DNA of 64,000 nt from CATQHD01 sp965202675 (GTDB taxonomy: Bacteria > Actinomycetota > Acidimicrobiia > Spongiisociales > Spongiisociaceae), in the NCBI GenBank assembly GCA_965202675.1, contig OZ241842.1:2108001-2172000 (forward strand), in the 5' to 3' direction. Below are positions 46,198-54,047 of this stretch, piece by piece. The notes beneath the pieces are model-generated. The model did no database searches, was not told the DNA's origin, and was given only the letters and a program-made list of their open reading frames with translations. A program made the translations under genes and the position numbers. Position 1 is the stretch's first letter. Each line of letters opens with the position of its first letter.

Positions 46198-48516
46198 TTA
46201 TCCGGCGACGCGGGCCGCGAGCAGCCAGGAATTGGCCAGATCGCGGTTGTTTGCGATCCAGGCGGCGGCGTGGTCTCGTACGTCGGCTTCGCTGTCCTCG
46301 CCGAGGCTGTACCGCACGTTCTGTAGGGCTACGTCTACCGGGCTGATGGTGAACAGCTCGAGCAGACGCGCCGCGGCCGGGTTGGCGGCCAGGAAGTCGT
46401 TGTTGGCGACCACCCGGATGTCGGCGGCGTCCCAACCCAGGTTGCAAGGCGTGGCCGAGCACTGGTCTTTCCCGAGAACGGCCGGTCCCCCCACCTGGGT
46501 GGGTGAAACCGATTCCTCGGAGGTGGACAGCCAGACGGCGTTGTCGCCGGGCCGCAGGTCGCCCACGTAGGCGCTGGGCGCCCAGGTGTAGACCAGGTAG
46601 GCCTCGCCGGCGGCGTCGCGGCTGATGGCGTCGGCGATCAGGGCGTCGTAGGAACCCACCGGCAACTGCTCGATGTTCTCCCAGCCGGCGTTGGCGATCC
46701 ACGAGTTGATGTTGTCGTGGCATCCCCACCCTTCGGGGCATCCCAACAGCTGGATCACCCCGTCGTCGGGAGTGCTGTCATCGGCGTCGTAGAGGGCGAA
46801 CAGAGCCGGATCGTTGACGATCTGGTCGAGCGTGGCGATGCCGTGCTCTTCGGTCAGGCTCTTGTTGGTCAAGATGCCTTGCAGACCGCCGGTCCGCATC
46901 TCGAACCCGATGGAGGTTACGTGGTCGCTGACCAGGGACCCGTCGGGCATGGCGCCCGCCACGAAGCTGTTGTGGTTGGGGAACCAGCCGTTGGGCCAGA
47001 AGTCGAACTCGCCGTTGGCCATCGCTACATAGGCGTTGGACGGCGCCAGTTCCAGATCGGACGGATCGCTCACCTCGTAGCCGAGCTCTTCCAGCAGAGC
47101 CGCAAAGATAGCCGCCTGCATATAACCGGTAGACCAGTTAGCCCGCGCCATCGTCACGCTGACGCCCGCGCCCGGCGTCGGGTTCGGCGGCACCTGGGCG
47201 ACTGCCAGCCATTCGTCGACGGTAGACCGGTTGTTTGCGATCCAGGCGGCGGCGTGGTCTCGTACGTCGGCTTCGCTGTCCTCGCCGAGGCTGTACCGCA
47301 CGTTCTGTAGGGCTACGTCTACCGGGCTGATGGTGAACAGCTCGAGCAGACGCGCCGCGGCCGGGTTGGCGGCCAGGAAGTCGTTGTTGGCGACCACCCG
47401 GATGTCGGCGGCGTCCCAACCCAGGTTGCAAGGCGTGGCCGAGCACTGGTCTTTCCCGAGAACGGCCGGTCCCCCCACCTGGGTGGGTGAAACCGATTCC
47501 TCGGAGGTGGACAGCCAGACGGCGTTGTCGCCGGGCCGCAGGTCGCCCACGTAGGCGCTGGGCGCCCAGGTGTAGACCAGGTAGGCCTCGCCGGCGGCGT
47601 CGCGGCTGATGGCGTCGGCGATCAGGGCGTCGTAGGAACCCACCGGCAACTGCTCGATGTTCTCCCAGCCGGCGTTGGCGATCCACGAGTTGATGTTGTC
47701 GTGGCATCCCCACCCTTCGGGGCATCCCAACAGCTGGATCACCCCGTCGTCGGGAGTGCTGTCATCGGCGTCGTAGAGGGCGAACAGAGCCGGATCGTTG
47801 ACGATCTGGTCGAGCGTGGCGATGCCGTGCTCTTCGGTCAGGCTCTTGTTGGTCAAGATGCCTTGCAGACCGCCGGTCCGCATCTCGAACCCGATGGAGG
47901 TTACGTGGTCGCTGACCAGGGACCCGTCGGGCATGGCGCCCGCCACGAAGCTGTTGTGGTTGGGGAACCAGCCGTTGGGCCAGAAGTCGAACTCGCCGTT
48001 GGCCATCGCTACATAGGCGTTGGACGGCGCCAGTTCCAGATCGGACGGATCGCTCACCTCGTAGCCGAGCTCTTCCAGCAGAGCCGCAAAGATAGCCGCC
48101 TGCATATAACCGGTAGACCAGTTAGCCCGCGCCATCGTCACCGACACGCCGTCGCCGGGGCGGGCGGTGGCCGCCGCAACGGCTTCCTGGGCTTCCTCCA
48201 GGTCCTGCAGGGCTTGCGCTACGGCCGCCTCGGCCGCGGCCCTGATCTCTTCCAGCGCCTCCTGGGCCTCCGCGTCGCTGGCGGCGGCGGCCGCTTCGGC
48301 GGCCGCTTCGGCGTCTGCCAGGGCCTCCCGGGCCGCTTCCAGCTCGGCCCGGGCTGCCTCGGCCTCGGCCCGGGCTTCCTCGGCGGCGCTGGTGTCTATG
48401 ATCGTGACCGGCGCAGCAGTGGTGGTCGGGGCGTCATCTGCGGTGCTGCCGCAGGCCGCCGCCAGCAACCCCAGCACGGCCAGCCCCGCGATCGCGGTTC
48501 TTGTTCTTCTCGTCAT
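46198..48516 (-). CDS. Tandem (double-domain) glycine betaine-type binding lipoprotein
   Basis: A 772-aa exported protein. Its lipobox is GLLAAC, followed by a long Ala/Glu coiled-coil stalk (about residues 42-118). Two OpuAC domains follow (about 122-440 and 450-772), each opening VSVTMARANWSTGYMQAAIFAALLEELGYEVSDP. The two domains are identical or nearly so over about 304 residues because the underlying DNA is duplicated with a 984-bp offset. Each retains aromatic patches (FDFWPNGWFPNHNSF, VYTWAPSAYVGDLRPGDNAVWL). It lies downstream of the ProV-ProW pair and is the receptor of that system. Duplicated receptor domains could raise local ligand capture. Confidence 0.9.
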   Translation of the reverse strand: MTRRTRTAIAGLAVLGLLAAACGSTADDAPTTTAAPVTIIDTSAAEEARAEAEAARAELEAAREALADAEAAAEAAAAASDAEAQEALEEIRAAAEAAVAQALQDLEEAQEAVAAATARPGDGVSVTMARANWSTGYMQAAIFAALLEELGYEVSDPSDLELAPSNAYVAMANGEFDFWPNGWFPNHNSFVAGAMPDGSLVSDHVTSIGFEMRTGGLQGILTNKSLTEEHGIATLDQIVNDPALFALYDADDSTPDDGVIQLLGCPEGWGCHDNINSWIANAGWENIEQLPVGSYDALIADAISRDAAGEAYLVYTWAPSAYVGDLRPGDNAVWLSTSEESVSPTQVGGPAVLGKDQCSATPCNLGWDAADIRVVANNDFLAANPAAARLLELFTISPVDVALQNVRYSLGEDSEADVRDHAAAWIANNRSTVDEWLAVAQVPPNPTPGAGVSVTMARANWSTGYMQAAIFAALLEELGYEVSDPSDLELAPSNAYVAMANGEFDFWPNGWFPNHNSFVAGAMPDGSLVSDHVTSIGFEMRTGGLQGILTNKSLTEEHGIATLDQIVNDPALFALYDADDSTPDDGVIQLLGCPEGWGCHDNINSWIANAGWENIEQLPVGSYDALIADAISRDAAGEAYLVYTWAPSAYVGDLRPGDNAVWLSTSEESVSPTQVGGPAVLGKDQCSATPCNLGWDAADIRVVANNDFLAANPAAARLLELFTISPVDVALQNVRYSLGEDSEADVRDHAAAWIANNRDLANSWLLAARVAG
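46244..48141. repeat. Internal tandem duplication: 46244-47157 and 47228-48141, offset 984 bp
   Basis: The two 914-bp segments appear identical by eye, while the sequences bordering them differ (for example GACGCCCG after the lower copy and CGACACGCC after the upper). The offset of 984 bp is 328 codons, so the frame is preserved. Such identity implies a very recent duplication, gene conversion, or an assembly artefact. Confidence 0.85.
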
Positions 48517-48550
48517 CGGAATCGACCTCCTTGTTGCTCCCTTGCCCTTT

Positions 48551-48590
48551 TCTCTGTCCAGGGTAACCCGTCTCTGTTCAGGGTAACCCG
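48551..48590. promoter_or_regulatory. Tandem 20-bp direct repeat upstream of the binding-protein gene
   Basis: Two adjacent copies, 48551-48570 and 48571-48590, of TCTCTGTYCAGGGTAACCCG differ at one base. Each contains the near-palindrome GGGTAACCC. They lie 35-75 bp upstream of the start codon at 48516 in the gap after the permease gene. A regulator binding as two dimers on the same face of the helix is plausible. Confidence 0.5.
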
Positions 48591-48624
48591 GCCGGGCACC
48601 CTATGGGCCATTTTTCGGCGGCCC

Positions 48625-50712
48625 CTATCTGGGATCATCAGCGTAAACCTTCGCCCGCCGGAACTCTCTTATAACCCTTCGTGAGGACATGAACAGGAAG
48701 AACCCGGCCATCAGGCACAGGAACGCCCCCGGTCCACTCGAGAAGTTGGGGTCGGACACCCGCACCAGAGAGGCGATCCATCCACCCGATACCAGCATGA
48801 TTCCCCCCCCGAGAGCTGCGGCCAAAAGGTTCCAACGCCAGCGCCGCCGCTCGTCGTAGCCGAACAGCCCCACCGCCGGCAGGGTGGCCAGGAACCCCGC
48901 GATCCCCATGCTCAGCGCCAGCCAGCCGAACCGGGTTCCGGTTGCGGTGAAACCGTCGGTGTGGACCGACTGCTGCCGTCGGGCGGCGGCCGTGGTCCCG
49001 ATAGTGACGGCTTGCGCGGCGGTGCCCTGCTGGTTTCCCAGGTCCTCCTCTAGTTGATCGATCTCGGCCAGCATCTCCTGGGCCGACACCCGTCCGTCCA
49101 CCGACCAGGACGACACACCGGCTACCACCAGCATGACCCCCGCGATGGCCGCCGCGGCGATGATGCGCACAACCGAGATGCGGTTCGCCAAGGGGCGGCC
49201 CGGGCTGTACGGGGCGTTTTTGATCCAGACGGCTGCCCCGGCGAGGCATACCAGCCCGGCGGCCAACGCCGTCCACGCTCCGGCCCCGTCGGCGTAGGCC
49301 GCCGCCTCGGCGGCGGGTTTGAGCCACAGGTAGGCGCCGGCCGCCGCCGCTAAGCCCGCCGAGGCGAGGAAGGCTCCGTCGGCCCCGAACCAGCGGGCGA
49401 CCCGGCCCGGTCTGAGGAGGGTGGTGAGGGCGGCGCCCAGGATCACGAGGCACATTCCCAGGACAGCGACGCCGTAGAAGCTTCCTCCTTCGGCGGCCAG
49501 TCCTCCGAAGGACTGCCCGGCCAGGTTCAGATCCGCCTGCCGGCCGTATCCCGATACCAGGCCCGATTCCCGTCCCCACGGCAGGAAAAGCGACACCAGG
49601 GCGAGCCCCGCTCCGGCCAAGGCGATTACCGCCCCGGTCCGCTCGGCTTTTTCCACCGGGGCCAGGACGCCGTCTTTGTGTTCTTCTTCTTCCTTCGCCT
49701 GCGCCGCCTCGGCCCGGTCGGCTTCGATCTCCTCGAGGAGCGCGGCGGGGTCGCGTCGGTGCACCCAGGCCTGGCGGATGCGGGCGAACAGGCCGATCCG
49801 TCCGGGTTCGGTCTGGGAGATGCGGTCCAGCACCACCGCCACGATGAACAGGGCCAGCCCCGACGCGGACGACAGGGGGGTGTTGAGGTTGGTGAGCGCC
49901 CGGAATACCAGAAGGCCCAGCCCGCTGGCCCCCATGATGGCCGCGACCCCCAGCATGGAGATGGACAGCAACAGGGTTTGGTTGAGGCCGGTCATGATGG
50001 CGGGGCGGGCCAAGGGCAGCTGCACGTCGAACAGCACCCGCCACTCCGAGGCTCCGTAGGCGCGGCTGGCCTCCACCACATCGGCGGGCACTTGGCGGAT
50101 TCCCAGATTGGTGAGGCGGATCAAGGGGGGGATCGAGAACACCATAATCACCATGGTGGCCGGCTCCGATCCGAGGCCGAAGAAGAAAATGACCGGGATC
50201 AGGTAGACGAAGGCGTGCACTACTTGCATGGCGTCGAGGGCAGGGCGCACCGCCTTCCACACCCCGTCGAAGCGGCCGCACAGCACTCCCAGAGGGATGC
50301 CGATGATGGTGCACATGACCACCGACACCACGATCAGGCCGATGGTGATGGCGGTCTCTTCCCAGAACTCGTTGCCCAGCAGCCCGCATCCGGCCAGTAT
50401 CAGCGACAGGCCTATACCTACCCGCAGGTTGCGGGTGACAGCCGCCACCACCAGCACGATGCCGCACACCAGCACCCAGGGCATGTCGGTGATCTCCCAC
50501 CAGGGGTGGTATTCGGGTCCGACCACGAAGTTGCGGAACAGCAGCGAGAAGGGCCATTTGATGACGTCGAGCACCGGTTTGAGGTTGAGGGTGATCCAAT
50601 TTATCATGATGGTGATCCATTCCCCGAAGGGGATCTCCCAGCTGTCGAGGACCGCGTTGTTCCAGAAGGGGATGGACTCCTCGGCGGGGGCGGTCTGGGC
50701 GAGCCGGATCAT
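48625..50712 (-). CDS. proW: Glycine betaine-type ABC permease with an extra C-terminal membrane region (ProW-like)
   Basis: A 695-aa permease, paralogous to that at 43805-45964. The N-terminal transporter domain includes VVMCTIIGIPLGVLCGRFDGVWKAVRPALDAMQVVHAFVYLIPVIFFFGLG and the EAA loop EASRAYGASEWRVLFDVQLPLARPAIMTGLNQTLLLSISM. A charged cytoplasmic linker (RIRQAWVHRRDPAALLEEIEADRAEAAQAKEEEEHK) leads to a second hydrophobic half of about 350 residues with a soluble acidic loop. The second half resembles its paralogue but not standard ProW proteins. The gene follows the ATPase gene by 13 bp, so ATPase and permease form one unit. Confidence 0.92.
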   Translation of the reverse strand: MIRLAQTAPAEESIPFWNNAVLDSWEIPFGEWITIMINWITLNLKPVLDVIKWPFSLLFRNFVVGPEYHPWWEITDMPWVLVCGIVLVVAAVTRNLRVGIGLSLILAGCGLLGNEFWEETAITIGLIVVSVVMCTIIGIPLGVLCGRFDGVWKAVRPALDAMQVVHAFVYLIPVIFFFGLGSEPATMVIMVFSIPPLIRLTNLGIRQVPADVVEASRAYGASEWRVLFDVQLPLARPAIMTGLNQTLLLSISMLGVAAIMGASGLGLLVFRALTNLNTPLSSASGLALFIVAVVLDRISQTEPGRIGLFARIRQAWVHRRDPAALLEEIEADRAEAAQAKEEEEHKDGVLAPVEKAERTGAVIALAGAGLALVSLFLPWGRESGLVSGYGRQADLNLAGQSFGGLAAEGGSFYGVAVLGMCLVILGAALTTLLRPGRVARWFGADGAFLASAGLAAAAGAYLWLKPAAEAAAYADGAGAWTALAAGLVCLAGAAVWIKNAPYSPGRPLANRISVVRIIAAAAIAGVMLVVAGVSSWSVDGRVSAQEMLAEIDQLEEDLGNQQGTAAQAVTIGTTAAARRQQSVHTDGFTATGTRFGWLALSMGIAGFLATLPAVGLFGYDERRRWRWNLLAAALGGGIMLVSGGWIASLVRVSDPNFSSGPGAFLCLMAGFFLFMSSRRVIREFRRAKVYADDPR

Positions 50713-50725
50713 GGGCGGTTCCGCC

Positions 50726-52000
50726 TCATAGGTAGGTCTGCCGCTCGAAACCGTCTATCAGCTGCTCCACCCGGCCCATCTCCTCCATGATGTTTTGCGG
50801 GTCGAGGTTGCCCGCCAATACGCCCTCGCCGTCCACCACCGCGATGGGAAGCCCCCGCCCCGCCGCCGCGTACACGTTGTTGAGGGTGGTCTCGGGTGAC
50901 GCCGTGTCGAAGTCGGAGCGGAGCGAGGCAATCAGGTTCTTGGCCCCTTCCGCCATGGCCTTCATGGCGGCTGAAGCCGTGAGCAGTCCGGTGGGGCGGC
51001 CCTGGGGGTCGCAGACGAAGGCCCCGGTCCGGTCGCCTAGCAGGGTCAGGGCTTCGGCCGGGGCCAAGGCGGGGTCGATCGGATCGGGCGGGGTCATGAC
51101 CTCGTGGCATTCGATCACCCGCCCCTGATCGACGTCCTGGACGAACTCGGCCACGTAGGCAGTGGCAGGCTCGGTGAGGATCTCCTCCGGAGTGCCGATC
51201 TGCACCACCGCCCCGTCCTTCATGATGCAAACCCGGTCGCCGATGCGCAGGGCCTCGTTCAGGTCGTGGGTGATGAACAGGATGGTTTTGTGCACCTCGC
51301 TCTGGATATCCATGAGCTCGTCCTGCATCTGGCGGCGGATGAGGGGGTCGAGGGCCGAGAAGGCCTCGTCCATCAGCAGGATGTCCGGGTCCGAGGCCAG
51401 CGCTCGAGCCAGCCCCACCCGCTGCTGCATGCCGCCCGACAGCTCCCGCGGCAGGCTGAGCGCATAGGGCTGGAGGCCTACCAGGGCGAGAGCCTTCATG
51501 GAGGCTTCGTCCCGTTCCTCCTTGCTCACGCCCTGTACCTTGAGGCCGTAACCGACGTTGTAAATCACGTTGCGGTGCGGAAACAGGGCGAAATGCTGGA
51601 ACACCATGCCCATCTTCTCCCGGCGGAAGGCCTGGAGCGGGGCGCCGAACAGCTGTTGAACGTCGGTTCCGTCCACCCACACCCGGCCGGCGGTGGCCTC
51701 GAACAGTTTGTTGACGGTGCGCAGGACGGTGGACTTGCCGGACCCGGAGAGGCCCATCACCACGAAGATTTCGCCCCGAGGGACCGAGAAGGACACGTCG
51801 CTGATTCCCACCACGTGGCCCGACTGGCGGAGCACTTCATCTTTCCCCACCCCGGCCTTGACGAGGTCGAAGGCGCGTCCGTGCGGCTGGGGGCCGAATA
51901 TCTTGTAGACACTTTCGAGGCGGATCAGGTCGTTGCCGTTTTCCTCCAAACCGCTTCCTTCCCGCTCGCCTGGGGTCCAAGGGGCGCCGCGCCGAAACAT
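50726..52000 (-). CDS. proV: Glycine betaine-type ABC ATPase with CBS region (ProV/OpuAA-like)
   Basis: A 424-aa ATP-binding subunit. Motifs are Walker A GLSGSGKST, Q-loop VFQHFALFPHRNV, signature LSGGMQQRVGLARALA, Walker B ILLMDEAFSALDPL and H-loop LFITHDLNEAL. An N-terminal extension (IRLESVYKIFGPQPHGRAFDLVKAG) is typical of ProV/OpuAA. The C-terminal CBS-type region (from about residue 300) senses ionic strength in OpuA homologues; that property cannot be judged here. It is the only ATPase in the ABC locus, although there are two permeases and four binding domains. It is divergent from fhs. Confidence 0.95.
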   Translation of the reverse strand: MFRRGAPWTPGEREGSGLEENGNDLIRLESVYKIFGPQPHGRAFDLVKAGVGKDEVLRQSGHVVGISDVSFSVPRGEIFVVMGLSGSGKSTVLRTVNKLFEATAGRVWVDGTDVQQLFGAPLQAFRREKMGMVFQHFALFPHRNVIYNVGYGLKVQGVSKEERDEASMKALALVGLQPYALSLPRELSGGMQQRVGLARALASDPDILLMDEAFSALDPLIRRQMQDELMDIQSEVHKTILFITHDLNEALRIGDRVCIMKDGAVVQIGTPEEILTEPATAYVAEFVQDVDQGRVIECHEVMTPPDPIDPALAPAEALTLLGDRTGAFVCDPQGRPTGLLTASAAMKAMAEGAKNLIASLRSDFDTASPETTLNNVYAAAGRGLPIAVVDGEGVLAGNLDPQNIMEEMGRVEQLIDGFERQTYL

Positions 52001-52081
52001 CTAGACGGGGCCGAGCCCGCCCAAGACTCTACTAGCAGAGATGCGCCCGCCGCGCCTGCCGAAAAATCGGAGCTTTTCTAC

Positions 52082-52102
52082 AAGTTCCGCACTGTGGAAC
52101 TT
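52082..52102. promoter_or_regulatory. Operator-like palindrome between the divergent proV-like and fhs genes
   Basis: A 21-bp near-perfect dyad: AAGTTCC at 52082-52088 and GGAACTT at 52096-52102, with inner bases that also pair except for one G-T. It sits 76 bp upstream of fhs and 82 bp upstream of the proV-like gene, well placed to control both directions. A promoter could not be assigned with confidence; TATCAT at 52109-52114 is a possible -10 for fhs. Confidence 0.55.
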
Positions 52103-52177
52103 TTCCGTATCATGGTAGCACAGGGCCGGGTTGGTATGAAAGTCCGACCGGGCAGAACCTACATCTAGGAGTCCCTG

Positions 52178-53947
52178 ATGAGCGCCCAATCCGGTTTTCC
52201 ATCGGATCTGGAGATCGCCCAGGCGGCCGTCCCCAGACCCATCGCCGAGGTGGCCGAGTCGATCGGCGTCCGTCCGGAGGAGCTGATTCCCTACGGCGAG
52301 ACCAAGGCCAAGGTGCACCTCGACATCCTCCGCCGGATCGGCGGCCGTCCGCCCGGCAAGTACATCGACGTGACCGCCGTTACCCCTACCCCGCTGGGGG
52401 AGGGCAAGACCACCACCACCATCGGTCTGGTGCAGGGCCTCGGAGTGCTCGGACGCAAGGCAATCGCCGCCATTCGCCAACCTTCGATGGGGCCCACCTT
52501 CGGCATCAAGGGGGGGGCGGCGGGCGGCGGATACAGCCAGGTCATCCCCATGGACGAGTTCAACCTGCACCTCACCGGCGACATGCACGCCCTCGGCGTG
52601 GCCCACAACCTGGCGGCCGCCGCCCTTGACGCCCGTTGGTACCACGAGCAGCGGATGAGCGATGAAGCGCTCGAGGCCCTGGGGCTGGAACGCCTGGACA
52701 TCGACATGTTCCGCACCCAGTGGCGGCGGGTGGTGGACGTCAACGACCGGGCGCTGCGCAATGTGGTGGTGGGGCTGGGGGGCCGCCTGGACGGACGCCC
52801 CCGCGAGACCGGCTACGACATCACGGTGGCCTCCGAGCTGATGGCCATCCTGGCCCTGGCCGACGGGGAGGACTACGCCTCGGCTCTGCGCGACCTGCGC
52901 CGCCGCTGCGCCCGCGTGGTGGTCGGCGCCGACGGATCGGGCCGCCCCCTCACCCTCGAAGACCTGGGCGCGGCGGGGGCGGCAACCGTGCTGATGAAGG
53001 ACACCCTCCATCCCAACCTGATGCAGACCCTGGAAGGCCAGGCCGCCTTTGTGCACGCCGGGCCGTTCGCCAACATCGCCCACGGCAACTCCTCCATCCT
53101 GGCCGACCGGGTGGCCCTCCTCCTGGGCGACTACGTGGTTACCGAGTCCGGTTTCGGCGCCGACATGGGCGCCGAGAAGTTCTTCCACATCAAATGCCGC
53201 ACCTCCGGCCTGGTCCCCGACGCCGTGGTGCTGGTGGCCACCGTCCGGGCCCTCAAGACCCACGGCGGGGGGCCCAGGGTGGTTCCGGGGCGGCCGCTGG
53301 ACGAGGCCTACACCAGCGAGAACCTGCCCCTGCTGTCGGCCGGCCTCGACAACCTGGCCGCCCATATCGAGATGATCCGCCGGTTCGGGATTCCGGTGGT
53401 GGCGGCCGTCAACACCTTCCCCACCGATACGCGCCGGGAGACCGACGCGGTCATGGCGGCGGCGCTCGAGGCGGGCGCAACGGCCGCCGCGCCCGCATCC
53501 CATTGGGCGGAGGGCGGTCCTGGGGCCGTGGAGCTGGCCGGGGCGGTGGTAGAGGCCTGCGAGCAGCCCAACGACTTCCGCTTCCTCTACCCGCTGGACT
53601 GGTCGATCAAGGAGAAGATCGAGGCCGTGGCGGCCTCTGTCTACGGCGCGGGAGGGGTGGACTACTCAAAGGAGGCGGAGGGCCAGATCGCCCGGTTCGA
53701 GCAGGACGGGTACGGCGGCCTGCCTATTTGCATGGCCAAGACGCACCTGTCGATCTCCCACGATCCGGCGTTGAAGGGCCGCCCGACCGGATACCGGCTT
53801 CCGGTGCGTGAAGTGCGGGCGTCGGCGGGGGCCGGGTTCATCGTGCCGCTGCTGGGAGAGGTCCGCACCATGCCCGGCCTCGGCGCCCGGCCTGCCTATA
53901 TGAACGTGGACATCGACGAAGACGGCCGGATCGTGGGGCTGTTCTGA
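52178..53947 (+). CDS. fhs: Formate-tetrahydrofolate ligase
   Basis: A 589-aa enzyme that interconverts formate + THF + ATP with 10-formyl-THF + ADP + Pi. Conserved blocks are the P-loop-like TPTPLGEGKTTTTIGLVQGL, RQPSMGPTFGIKGGAAGGGYSQVIPMDEFNLHLTGD, PFANIAHGNSSILADRVAL, TESGFGADMGAEKFFHIKCRTSGL, and the C-terminal MPGLGARPAYMNVDIDEDGRIVGLF. The length is slightly above the usual 555-560 residues. It is 100 bp upstream of the formate dehydrogenase genes, which favours the direction formyl-THF to formate here: ATP is gained and formate passed to the dehydrogenase. That direction is inference. Confidence 0.96.
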   Translation: MSAQSGFPSDLEIAQAAVPRPIAEVAESIGVRPEELIPYGETKAKVHLDILRRIGGRPPGKYIDVTAVTPTPLGEGKTTTTIGLVQGLGVLGRKAIAAIRQPSMGPTFGIKGGAAGGGYSQVIPMDEFNLHLTGDMHALGVAHNLAAAALDARWYHEQRMSDEALEALGLERLDIDMFRTQWRRVVDVNDRALRNVVVGLGGRLDGRPRETGYDITVASELMAILALADGEDYASALRDLRRRCARVVVGADGSGRPLTLEDLGAAGAATVLMKDTLHPNLMQTLEGQAAFVHAGPFANIAHGNSSILADRVALLLGDYVVTESGFGADMGAEKFFHIKCRTSGLVPDAVVLVATVRALKTHGGGPRVVPGRPLDEAYTSENLPLLSAGLDNLAAHIEMIRRFGIPVVAAVNTFPTDTRRETDAVMAAALEAGATAAAPASHWAEGGPGAVELAGAVVEACEQPNDFRFLYPLDWSIKEKIEAVAASVYGAGGVDYSKEAEGQIARFEQDGYGGLPICMAKTHLSISHDPALKGRPTGYRLPVREVRASAGAGFIVPLLGEVRTMPGLGARPAYMNVDIDEDGRIVGLF

Positions 53948-53993
53948 GGTGCGGGGCGCAGGGCCCGGGGCCGCTGAGTAGATATTGCCTAAC

Positions 53994-54024
53994 GCAATAA
54001 TTAACCTGCCGCATAAATTATTGC
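53994..54024. promoter_or_regulatory. AT-rich inverted repeat upstream of fdhA
   Basis: A perfect 9-bp inverted repeat, GCAATAATT (53994-54002) and AATTATTGC (54016-54024), with a 13-bp spacer. A further ATTGC (53984-53988) forms a second overlapping dyad with GCAAT. The AT-rich island stands out in very GC-rich surroundings and ends 24 bp before the fdhA start. It may be an operator and/or a hairpin in the fhs-fdh intergenic mRNA. Confidence 0.6.
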
Positions 54025-54047
54025 ACCGGAGCGCGAAGGGAGGTTGA

